Shown: positions 1 through 5,697 of the stretch, in pieces | Numbering within the stretch: position 1 is the stretch's first letter | Layout of the letters: each line of letters begins with the position of its first letter | Source of the DNA: an uncultured Prevotella sp. | GTDB lineage: Bacteria > Bacteroidota > Bacteroidia > Bacteroidales > Bacteroidaceae | Length of the DNA: 6,491 nt | Direction: 5' to 3' | NCBI GenBank assembly: GCA_905372445.1 | Contig: CAJPPF010000128.1 | Coordinates: forward strand, 1-6,491 | Made by a program: the position numbers and the translations under genes | The notes under the pieces: model-generated | Database searches by the model: none | What the model was told of the DNA's origin: nothing | The model's input: the letters and a program-made list of their open reading frames with translations, nothing else

Positions 1-13
1 CAGTAAATGAGCG

Positions 14-48
14 TAATAACCAAATAAATCTCATTTAATTTGGTATTA
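14..48. terminator. AT-rich hairpin downstream of yggS, possible terminator
   Basis: Three stem blocks pair across a 3-nt loop (30-32): 14-18 with 44-48, 20-25 with 38-43, and 26-29 with 33-36. This gives 15 base pairs, interrupted only by single bulged A residues at 19 and 37. The hairpin lies about 95 nt past the yggS stop, so it could end the leftward transcript. It is weak in GC and has no clear U tract on either strand, so the terminator role is inferred from position. The rest of 1-141 shows nothing else supportable. Confidence 0.35.
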
Positions 49-141
49 GCTAATGCAGCTAAATTCAGCTTGCCATCGCACTGCAACAAATGGGAAAAAC
101 AAGATTTACAATGATAAAAATAGAAAAGCAATTAGTTTCTA

Positions 142-813
142 TTAATAGATTCTTGGTCCGAAAAGTAGCGTTCCAATTCGAATTAATGTAGAACGATGCC
201 TGATAGCAATTTTATAGTCACCACTCATACCCCATGAACGTTCACAGAAATAATCCTCAGTAGAGAAATATCTTTCTTTGATGATGTCGAATAATTCTCC
301 TGCTTTGTCAAACTCGCATGCAATCTGAGTATCATCATCGGTAAATGAAGACATTGCCATGATTCCGCATATCCGAACATTTGGGAACCTCTCTTTTACT
401 CCTGAATCCAATAGCGAAATACATTCTTCTGAAGTAAAACCGCTTTTTGTCTCCTCCTCAGCAATGTGCAGTTCCAATAGAATGTCTATAACTCTGTCAT
501 GCTTTACGGCTTGCTTGTTAATCTCTGCTATAAGACGTTCAGAATCAACACTTTCAATCATAGAAACATAAGGAGCGATATACTTCACTTTATTTGTTTG
601 CAGATGCCCAATGAAGTGCCACTCTATGTCCTTCGGGAGCAATTCTACCTTCCGGCGTAGTTCCTGCACAATGCTTTCGCCAAAGATACGCTGTCCGGCA
701 GCATAAGCGTCTTCTATATATCGGGCAGGATGATACTTGCTCACTGCTACAAGGCGTACATCATGTGGCAGTGTGGCAAGTATCTGTTCTATCTTTTCCT
801 TTACCGGATACAT
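142..813 (-). CDS. yggS: YggS/PLPBP family PLP-binding homeostasis protein
   Basis: Cytosolic 223-residue protein of the YggS/PROSC (PLPBP) family. It binds pyridoxal 5'-phosphate on an alanine-racemase-like barrel without known catalysis and helps control free vitamin B6 and amino/keto acid balance. Seen in the sequence: VAVSKYHP near the N-terminus, with K26 as the PLP lysine; FGESIVQE (44-51, family form FGENxxQE); WHFIGHLQTNK (65-75); CGIMAMSSF (149-157); SWGMSGDY (193-200); and a C-terminal STLIRIGTLLFGPR block for phosphate binding. The length is normal for the family. Two positions differ from the pattern I know best: Trp194 where LSMGMS proteins have Met, and Arg207 where the phosphate loop usually reads GST. 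The ATG follows two copies of TAAGGAA in the 19-bp gap after the DUF4494 stop, so the gene is probably translated from a shared leftward message. The family call is firm. Confidence 0.96.
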   Translation of the reverse strand: MYPVKEKIEQILATLPHDVRLVAVSKYHPARYIEDAYAAGQRIFGESIVQELRRKVELLPKDIEWHFIGHLQTNKVKYIAPYVSMIESVDSERLIAEINKQAVKHDRVIDILLELHIAEEETKSGFTSEECISLLDSGVKERFPNVRICGIMAMSSFTDDDTQIACEFDKAGELFDIIKERYFSTEDYFCERSWGMSGDYKIAIRHRSTLIRIGTLLFGPRIY

Positions 814-832
814 TATTCCTTATTCTTCCTTA

Positions 833-1336
833 TTACATTTGTTGTTGCTCTTCATATTCAGGCACATCACTTTGTTTTTCCTCAATCTTTGCCTCATGCT
901 CAAACACATCCATGACGGTGGTCTCTGCAACTGATGCAATTGCATAATCTATCATTGTCTTGCCCATCACTTCATCAATGTTCTTAACAGCTTTGAATAG
1001 CGTAGATGCCTGAACGAGATAGTACACATTCTGACGTTTCTCTTTCTCCGTCTTCTCATCAATGGTGATAAACTGCAACTTTGCCTTATACCATCTGTCA
1101 TCACGAGCATCTTCCGAGAAAAATATCTCTTTGTATGATGCAGGTTTTATATCAACAATATCAAAAGCTCCACTTATGTATGCGCGCATCTCTTCCATGA
1201 TTGTAGCCTCTGCATCTGAGAAACTCAGTGCGTCGACCACATAAAGCTCCTTGGTTGGCTTCATAAGACCGTCGGCATCCATCATCTTATCATACTTTAT
1301 TTTTGTCTCAAACCACTTTGCTGTTCTTGTTCTCAT
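833..1336 (-). CDS. DUF4494 family protein of unknown function
   Basis: A 167-residue soluble protein with no signal peptide or membrane segment. It resembles the Bacteroidetes DUF4494 family: a WFETKIKYDK start (residues 8-17), YVVDALSFSDAEATIMEEM (32-50), a basic and aromatic middle with DDRWYKAKLQFITIDEKT, then VYYLVQASTLFKAVKNI and a TMIDYAIASVAETTVMDVF block. The acidic, glutamine-rich tail (about 150-167, ending EEQQQM) looks disordered. No catalytic motif is recognisable and no function is known to me. The ATG at 1336 puts the conserved WFE motif eight residues in, as expected. There is no Shine-Dalgarno sequence, which is common in this phylum. A Bacteroidetes -7 box lies 66 bp upstream, so this appears to be the first gene of a unit with yggS. 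Conserved pairing with yggS would suggest a shared context but does not prove a role in B6 metabolism. Confidence 0.92.
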   Translation of the reverse strand: MRTRTAKWFETKIKYDKMMDADGLMKPTKELYVVDALSFSDAEATIMEEMRAYISGAFDIVDIKPASYKEIFFSEDARDDRWYKAKLQFITIDEKTEKEKRQNVYYLVQASTLFKAVKNIDEVMGKTMIDYAIASVAETTVMDVFEHEAKIEEKQSDVPEYEEQQQM

Positions 1337-1402
1337 AATATAATAATGTGTTATTTCAGTTGCAATTCATTGCCATCAAAGATGACAAATCAATACTGAC
1401 TG

Positions 1403-1410
1403 CAAAAGTA
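1403..1410 (-). promoter_or_regulatory. Bacteroidetes -7 box for the DUF4494-yggS unit
   Basis: On the minus strand this reads TACTTTTG followed by CA, an exact match to the Bacteroidetes consensus TAnnTTTG. The expected upstream TTTG element about 19-21 bp away is poor (TCTG). Transcription would start around 1396, giving a leader of about 60 nt before the DUF4494 ATG. Confidence 0.6.
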
Positions 1411-1454
1411 CAGAATTTATTTCGATTTCAGACATATGACAGTAAAAAACACCG

Positions 1455-1500
1455 AAAAAAAAAGTTTTTGTGCAGCGTATTACATTATATCATTTTTTTT
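1455..1500. other. A9 and T8 tracts between the divergent promoters
   Basis: Nine A residues (1455-1463) and eight T residues (1493-1500) flank a short mixed segment between the two opposed -7 boxes. Such tracts commonly bend DNA or act as UP-like contacts for RNA polymerase. That role is inferred; only the tracts themselves are seen. Confidence 0.35.
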
Positions 1501-1503
1501 CCG

Positions 1504-1511
1504 TAAATTTG
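1504..1511 (+). promoter_or_regulatory. Bacteroidetes -7 box for the aminotransferase-permease unit
   Basis: TAAATTTG matches TAnnTTTG exactly, immediately downstream of the T8 tract. No good TTTG occurs at the usual 19-21 bp upstream; the nearest (1467-1470) is 33 bp away. The start site would be near 1518, leaving a leader of about 70 nt before the ATG at 1587. Confidence 0.55.
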
Positions 1512-1526
1512 TCACATATAATACAT

Positions 1527-1568
1527 CTACATTATCATCATTGATGATAGACTATGTAGGAAACATAG
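1527..1568 (+). promoter_or_regulatory. Paired dyads in the aminotransferase 5' leader
   Basis: Two hairpins can form in the predicted leader: ATCATCA/TGATGAT (1534-1540 with 1542-1548, single central T) and CTATGT/ACATAG (1552-1557 with 1563-1568, loop AGGAA). A third pairing, CTACA with TGTAG (1527-1531 with 1555-1559), would enclose the first hairpin and exclude the second. The pairings are seen. An operator or attenuator role is a guess, and the one-base loop of the first dyad suits a DNA-binding site better than an RNA hairpin. Confidence 0.25.
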
Positions 1569-1586
1569 AACTATAAAAGTTATAAC

Positions 1587-2786
1587 ATGCCAGAGATTTC
1601 AAAACGTGGTAAGGAGATGCCAGAATCGCCAATCAGGAAGTTGGCACCATTAGCAAATGCTGCAAAAAAAAGAGGTACTCATGTTTATCATCTCAATATC
1701 GGTCAGCCAGATCTCCCTACACCAAAGGAGGGCTTGGATGCTCTAAAGACCATTGACCGTCAGGTACTTGAGTATTCGCCATCACAGGGATATCTTTCAT
1801 ATAGAGAGAAACTTGTAGATTACTATAAGAAATACAATATCAATGTCACAGCCGATGAGATTATTATCACATCCGGAGGGTCGGAAGCTGTGCTTTTCGC
1901 TTTTATGTCGTGTCTGAATCCTGGCGATGAGATTATCATTCCAGAACCGGCTTATGCCAACTATATGGCGTTTGCTATTTCAGCCGGTGCGAAGATACGG
2001 ACCATAGCAACTACCATTGATGAAGGTTTCTCACTGCCTAAAGTGGAGAAATTCGAAGAACTTATCAATGAGCATACAAGGGCTATCTTGATTTGTAATC
2101 CAAATAACCCGACAGGTTATCTCTACACTCGCAGGGAAATGAATCAGATACGCGACCTTGTTCAGAAATACGATCTCTACCTCTTCTCTGACGAGGTATA
2201 TCGCGAGTATATATATACTGGTTCACCCTATATCTCTGCTTGTCATCTTCAGGGTATAGAAAACAATGTCATACTTATTGATTCCGTATCGAAGCGCTAC
2301 TCTGAGTGCGGCATTCGTGTGGGAGCACTGATAACGAAGAACCCTGAAGTAAGAATGGCTGTCATGAAGTTCTGCCAGGCTCGTCTGTCTCCACCGCTTA
2401 TCGGACAGATTGTTGCCGAGGCATCGCTTGATGCTCCGGAAGAATATCATCGCAATGTATATGATGAATATGTAGACCGAAGAAAATGCCTGATTGACGG
2501 ACTTAACCGTATTCCTGGCGTTTACTCACCTATCCCTATGGGTGCATTCTATACCGTTGCCAAACTGCCTGTTGATGACAGTGAGAAGTTCTGCCGCTGG
2601 TGCTTGGAAGAGTTCGAATACGAAAGAAGCACCGTGATGATGGCTCCTGCTGCAGGTTTCTACACTACACCTGGAGCTGGAATAAATCAAGTGCGTATAG
2701 CCTACGTACTGAAAAAGGAAGACCTCGAGAAGGCACTTGTCATCTTAGAGAAAGCACTTGAGGCGTACCCTGGAAGAGTATTATAA
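1587..2786 (+). CDS. Fold-type I PLP-dependent aminotransferase
   Basis: A 399-residue cytosolic enzyme of aminotransferase class I/II (COG0436-like), moving an amino group between an amino acid and a 2-oxo acid. Motifs in order: NIGQPDLPTP (37-46), SGGSEA (96-101, phosphate loop), CNPNNPTG (170-177, with N174 as the cofactor-contacting Asn), SDEVY (201-205, D202 to the pyridine nitrogen and Y205 to O3'), SVSKRYSECGIRVG (233-246, with K236 as the Schiff-base lysine), and QVRIAY (368-373, with R370 as the likely substrate-carboxylate arginine). All key residues are present and the length is usual. The ATG lacks a Shine-Dalgarno sequence and has an AT-rich leader. It is probably first in a unit with the permease 14 bp downstream and divergent from the DUF4494-yggS pair. 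Substrate cannot be read from the sequence; aspartate or an aromatic or branched amino acid are all possible. Confidence 0.96.
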   Translation: MPEISKRGKEMPESPIRKLAPLANAAKKRGTHVYHLNIGQPDLPTPKEGLDALKTIDRQVLEYSPSQGYLSYREKLVDYYKKYNINVTADEIIITSGGSEAVLFAFMSCLNPGDEIIIPEPAYANYMAFAISAGAKIRTIATTIDEGFSLPKVEKFEELINEHTRAILICNPNNPTGYLYTRREMNQIRDLVQKYDLYLFSDEVYREYIYTGSPYISACHLQGIENNVILIDSVSKRYSECGIRVGALITKNPEVRMAVMKFCQARLSPPLIGQIVAEASLDAPEEYHRNVYDEYVDRRKCLIDGLNRIPGVYSPIPMGAFYTVAKLPVDDSEKFCRWCLEEFEYERSTVMMAPAAGFYTTPGAGINQVRIAYVLKKEDLEKALVILEKALEAYPGRVL

Positions 2787-2800
2787 GTAATACACGAAAA

Positions 2801-4048
2801 GTGAACTTACCATTATTCCTTTCACAAAGAATATACGGCACTAAAGAAGACAGGAAGAAAGTGTCGCGACCTGCAATACGCATTGCAACGATTGGTGTTG
2901 CAATAGGACTTGCTGTTATGATAATATCAGTCAGTGTGGTTCTTGGTTTCAAGAATACAATACGCGATAAGGTCATAGGCTTCGGCAGCCACATACAAGT
3001 TGCCAATTTCATGACCTTGCAGACGGCAGAACAGTTTCCTATTCAGGTGAACGACTCTATGATGAAGGTTTTGGAAGGCATTGAGGGGGTAAATCACGTG
3101 CAACGATACTCCTATACACAAGGCATACTGAAGACCAACGAGAATTTCCTTGGTGTGAATTTCAAAGGTGTTGGCGAGGAATGGGATTCAACATTTATAC
3201 ACAATAATATGGTTGAAGGCTCCATTCCTAAGTTCTCCTCTGATGCCAGTTCAAACAAGATTCTTGTGTCACAGAGCATTGCTGATAAACTTCACCTCAA
3301 CTGCGGTCAGCGCATCTTTGCATATTTCATCAACGACCAGGGTGTACGAACACGACGCTTTACCATAAGCGGCATATACCGTACGAACTTGTCGCAATAT
3401 GATGATGTGACCTGTTTCACCGATCTTTATACATCAATCAAACTCAATGGTTGGGAAAAAGATCAAGCTTTAGGTGCAGAAATCGCAGTCGACGACTTCA
3501 ACCAACTGCAGTTTGTTGCCGACCGTGTCATTAATAAGGTCAATAAGACAATCGACACCTATGGCAGTACATACTCTTCAAAGGACATAAAAGAACTCGT
3601 TCCACAGACATTTGCATGGCTCGACCTGTTAGACCTTAATGTGTGGATTATTCTCGCCCTTATGGCACTCGTCGCATCTGTGACAATGGTTTCCGGTCTG
3701 CTTATCATCATACTCGAACGTACATCAATGATAGGAATCCTAAAAGCTTTAGGAGCATGCAACAGCAGCATTCGCCATACTTTTCTTTATTTTGGTGGCT
3801 ATATCATTATGAAAGGACTGATACTTGGCGACATCTTTGCCGCCATAATTATCACTATACAACGTTTCTATGGCGTAATAAAACTTGACCCTCAAAATTA
3901 TTATGTAAGTACAGTGCCAATGGAGGTGAATATTTTATTCTTCGTTGCAATAAACATCGCTACCCTTATAATCTGTCTGCTTGTGCTTATAATACCAAGT
4001 TTCCTTATTTCACACATTCATCCAGCCAAAGCCATCAGGTTCGAATAG
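2801..4048 (+). CDS. FtsX/LolE-like ABC transporter permease
   Basis: A 415-residue inner-membrane protein with the FtsX/MacB/LolCE permease layout: a cytoplasmic start (MNLPLFLSQRIYG), a first membrane helix (about 26-49), a large periplasmic domain (about 50-275), then three helices (about 279-305, 326-353 and 376-403) and a short basic end (HPAKAIRFE). The segment ERTSMIGILKALGACNSSIR (306-325) is the coupling-helix motif of FtsX-type permeases, where the partner ATPase docks. The start codon is GTG; no ATG gives the conserved N-terminus, and only A-rich sequence without a Shine-Dalgarno precedes it. The aminotransferase stop is 14 bp upstream, so the two are probably co-transcribed. No ATPase gene lies in the window. 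LolE-like lipoprotein release is plausible, but a more general FtsX-type role cannot be excluded. Confidence 0.9.
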   Translation: MNLPLFLSQRIYGTKEDRKKVSRPAIRIATIGVAIGLAVMIISVSVVLGFKNTIRDKVIGFGSHIQVANFMTLQTAEQFPIQVNDSMMKVLEGIEGVNHVQRYSYTQGILKTNENFLGVNFKGVGEEWDSTFIHNNMVEGSIPKFSSDASSNKILVSQSIADKLHLNCGQRIFAYFINDQGVRTRRFTISGIYRTNLSQYDDVTCFTDLYTSIKLNGWEKDQALGAEIAVDDFNQLQFVADRVINKVNKTIDTYGSTYSSKDIKELVPQTFAWLDLLDLNVWIILALMALVASVTMVSGLLIIILERTSMIGILKALGACNSSIRHTFLYFGGYIIMKGLILGDIFAAIIITIQRFYGVIKLDPQNYYVSTVPMEVNILFFVAINIATLIICLLVLIIPSFLISHIHPAKAIRFE

Positions 4049-4148
4049 ACAGTTTTAATAAGAACTATGATAGGAAAACATTTATATAACAGCTCAGATA
4101 GACAAAAGCAGGAGTGCATATCGTAAAGAAAATTCATCTTCGCATTTT

Positions 4149-4185
4149 TTAGCAAAATAGAAAAACAAGAACAATGATTTGCTAA
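4149..4185. repeat. 8-bp inverted repeat 100 bp past the permease stop
   Basis: TTAGCAAA (4149-4156) pairs with TTTGCTAA (4178-4185) around a 21-nt A-rich spacer. It could be a weak hairpin in the permease 3' end or a protein-binding dyad. No U tract follows, so it is not called a terminator. Confidence 0.25.
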
Positions 4186-4257
4186 GTTCACATGACATAA
4201 AATCAGATTTTCGAAAACCAACAAGAGCTGAAAGCAGGTTCATTCCGTCCTTTTTCT

Positions 4258-4347
4258 CTCAAAAAGCGGTGGTTCTTTACGCTGAAAAGGGCGGTTTTAT
4301 CGGCAAGAAACGGCGGTTTCAGAATCAAGAAACGGCGGTTCTTGAAA
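4258..4347. repeat. Four degenerate 22-bp tandem repeats with a GGCGGTT core
   Basis: Units lie at 4258-4281 (24 bp, diverged), 4282-4303, 4304-4325 and 4326-4347. The last two share their first 15 bases, caagaaacggcggtt. The GCGGT cores start at 4266, 4291, 4313 and 4335, so the last three are 22 bp apart, about two helical turns. Each unit has an A-rich left half and a T-rich right half and can fold alone; the fourth pairs TCAAGAA with TTCTTGA around ACGGCGG. I see no coding or CRISPR character. The role is unknown. It could be protein-binding sites or a genus-specific extragenic repeat. Confidence 0.75.
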
Positions 4348-4410
4348 ATGATTCGTATTTTTGTCGACATCAAAAGCTTTTATTTCACTGATTATCAACG
4401 TCTTTCATGT

Positions 4411-4433
4411 AACGCCAAAAACAAGCGTTTTTT
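4411..4433 (+). terminator. Small stem with T6 tract, possible terminator
   Basis: AACGC (4411-4415) pairs with GCGTT (4425-4429) around a 9-nt A-rich loop, and T residues run from 4428 to 4433. The shape is that of an intrinsic terminator on the plus strand, but five base pairs is short and it lies over 360 nt past the permease stop. Confidence 0.25.
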
Positions 4434-4629
4434 GCCAACAAACGACAACGCGCCTGCAAATATCGGCTGTATTTACAATCAGAACTGCCTTTTTGTTGAT
4501 TTTATTCACATATTATTGGTATACAGTAAAAACTGATTGAAAGTTCTGCAAGCCTTTATTTATCGGCACTACAGACTCGTATAGCCAACAGGAGCTTACT
4601 TTTTGTTTCAAATAAAAAACATTCCTTTT

Positions 4630-4637
4630 TAGTTTTG
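4630..4637 (+). promoter_or_regulatory. Weak candidate -7 box for an intergenic transcript
   Basis: TAGTTTTG matches TAnnTTTG. The nearest upstream TTTG (4602-4605) is 24 bp away, longer than the usual 19-21. An eight-base degenerate match arises by chance in AT-rich DNA, so this is kept only because REP-like and terminator-like hairpins follow on the same strand. Confidence 0.22.
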
Positions 4638-4670
4638 TGTCTTCAACTATCCGAGAAAGGAGCGTTATTT

Positions 4671-4719
4671 GCCGGACGGCGTAGGGGCGTGATTTATCAC
4701 GTTCCGCTTCAGCGCCGGC
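4671..4719. repeat. REP-like GC-rich palindromic element
   Basis: An inner hairpin pairs GGGGCGTGA (4684-4692) with TCACGTTCC (4697-4705) across TTTA, with two G-T pairs. An outer stem pairs GCCGG (4671-4675) with CCGGC (4715-4719). The block is much more GC-rich than its surroundings. The core gggcgtgatttatcacg resembles extragenic palindromes dispersed through many bacterial chromosomes, so it is called REP-like. Copy number in this genome is unknown from one window. Confidence 0.6.
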
Positions 4720-4819
4720 TCCATTACGTGGCATAGTATTTCTCTGCCTGCTGATATTTGTCTGTACAGAGTATTGGCGTGTAGCGGTCGTTTTTACGCA
4801 ATTCTTAACTGAATCTGGG

Positions 4820-4870
4820 TATAATATAATCAGGTGTAGGACATCAAATCCTACACCTGATTATATTATA
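4820..4870. terminator. Perfect 22-bp inverted repeat, probable bidirectional terminator
   Basis: The arms 4820-4841 and 4849-4870 are exact reverse complements, separated by the 7-nt loop CATCAAA. The loop-proximal half is mixed (CAGGTGTAGGA) and the outer half is purely A/T. It lies between converging units, 772 nt past the permease stop and 194 nt past the regulator stop, so a terminator working both ways is the natural reading. The AT-only stem base may act like a U tract, but no separate U run follows on either strand. A small palindromic mobile unit is the alternative. Confidence 0.6.
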
Positions 4871-4873
4871 GCA

Positions 4874-4915
4874 GGTTATATAGATTGTTATTCTATATAC
4901 CTTGTCTTGTTTTTA
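4874..4915 (+). terminator. Second hairpin with T-rich tail
   Basis: GG (4874-4875) and TATATAG (4877-4883) pair with CTATATA (4893-4899) and CC (4900-4901), with one bulged T and a 9-nt loop. A T-rich run with five consecutive T residues ends the element near 4915. It starts only 3 nt after the perfect inverted repeat. Tandem hairpins plus a T-rich tail fit termination of a rightward transcript. Confidence 0.45.
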
Positions 4916-5063
4916 TGTCTATAGTTCCTGTCATGTTTCGTATACCTTCACATAAAACGAACTATGACTCGGCTCTATTTTACCGTCTCCGATTTATGTC
5001 TCTACATCAATGCAACAACATACCGATGTTTTATGTCAATTGTCTGTAATGTAAATAGTGACA

Positions 5064-5660
5064 TTAGCCTTTCAGAGTAGCTGCCCTGACACGCGACAGT
5101 GTCTCTGGCGTCATCTGCAAATAGTTAGCTATATAGATGAGCGGAGCACGCTGGATAACCTGAGGCGAGAGTTTACACATACGCTCGTAGCGGCTCTGGG
5201 CAGACTCAAATCGAATCAAGTCAGCATGGACCTGAGAGATAATAAGACTTTCTTCCAGAATTTTACGATAAAGCATCTGTATATTCACATGATGTAAAGA
5301 GATTCGCTCAAGCTCAATCTTAGGAAGTCCATAGATGATACAGTTTTCCAAAGCTTCAACACTGAGTTTTGTAGGCTCTTCACGGAACAGGCTCTCAATA
5401 CACATGAATATTGAGTGGTCTTCGCCCAAGTGCTCAGTCAGTTCCTTGCCATTCTTATGGTAGAACTGACGAATAAGTCCCTGGTCGAGATAATAAATAT
5501 ACTCACAAACTTCACCTTCGGTCAATATTGTCTGACCTTTCTTGAAACGCATAGGCACAAGAATATCTTCAAGAGCGTCAAGCTCCTCAAGAGTCATTGT
5601 ACTATACTTTCTTGCTAACTCACGAGCTATATCCCGTGACTGGAATTGAAACTTTGCCAT
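5064..5660 (-). CDS. Crp/Fnr-family transcriptional regulator
   Basis: A 198-residue cytosolic DNA-binding protein. Residues about 20-120 form a cyclic-nucleotide-binding-like beta barrel, with KKGQTILTEGEVCEYIYYLDQG (40-61) and GEDHSIFMCIESLF (79-92). A helical dimer region follows (about 122-160), then a short winged-helix end with the recognition motif YIANYLQMTPETLSRVR (176-192). The phosphate-binding RxxxSxS signature of cAMP-binding Crp is missing, and no N-terminal Cys cluster of the Fnr type is present; the four Cys (52, 87, 107, 162) are scattered. The signal is therefore unknown. The ATG has a good Shine-Dalgarno sequence. lepA ends 37 bp upstream and no -7 box is evident in the gap, so co-transcription with lepA is likely. 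The length is at the short end of the family but usual for Bacteroidetes members. Confidence 0.93.
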   Translation of the reverse strand: MAKFQFQSRDIARELARKYSTMTLEELDALEDILVPMRFKKGQTILTEGEVCEYIYYLDQGLIRQFYHKNGKELTEHLGEDHSIFMCIESLFREEPTKLSVEALENCIIYGLPKIELERISLHHVNIQMLYRKILEESLIISQVHADLIRFESAQSRYERMCKLSPQVIQRAPLIYIANYLQMTPETLSRVRAATLKG

Positions 5661-5668
5661 AAAGGTGT

Positions 5669-5673
5669 CTCCT
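5669..5673 (-). promoter_or_regulatory. Shine-Dalgarno site of the Crp/Fnr gene
   Basis: The minus strand reads AGGAG, 8 nt before the ATG at 5660. It is the only strong Shine-Dalgarno match before any gene start in this window and supports the chosen start. Confidence 0.7.
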
Positions 5674-5697
5674 ATTTATATATAGCGTTAATCTACA

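Larger units (their letters stand above)
4049..5063. other. Repeat-rich intergenic kilobase between converging units
   Basis: No convincing gene lies between the permease stop and the regulator stop. Short open frames exist on both strands, but they cross hairpins and repeats, lack start signals and resemble no family I know. The stretch holds an 8-bp dyad, four 22-bp tandem repeats, a REP-like hairpin, a perfect 22-bp inverted repeat and a second hairpin with a T-rich tail. The last 145 bp carry three copies of TTTATGTC (4912-4919, 4993-5000, 5030-5037) and are AT-rich. Confidence 0.8.

Noticed and set aside
1..34. An open minus-strand frame starting at ATG 34 (MRFIWLLRSFT) and running off the left edge
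   Set aside because: Only eleven codons are visible, with no Shine-Dalgarno sequence or -7 box, and the start lies inside the 14-48 hairpin. Too little to call a gene.
3893..3900. Minus-strand TAATTTTG -7 match
   Set aside because: It lies inside the permease coding region with no minus-strand gene downstream; a chance match.
4258..4347. CRISPR array
   Set aside because: Units abut without unique spacers, are only 22-24 bp and degenerate, and no cas gene is present.
4179..4536. Two overlapping plus-strand frames of 64-70 codons
   Set aside because: They run through the 22-bp tandem repeats in different frames. The repeat period is not a multiple of three, so no conserved peptide repeat results, and no start signal is present.
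4513..4734. 73-codon minus-strand frame in the intergenic kilobase
   Set aside because: It is a translation of the REP-like hairpin plus AT-rich DNA, with no start signal, low-complexity composition and no recognisable family.
4761..4770. Perfect 10-bp palindrome TCTGTACAGA
   Set aside because: An isolated short palindrome with no nearby gene start; expected by chance at this length often enough not to be called.
4820..4870. Integron attC or XerCD dif site
   Set aside because: The perfect 22-7-22 geometry lacks attC R'/R'' boxes and the usual extrahelical bases, and does not fit the 11-6-11 layout of dif. No recombinase is nearby.
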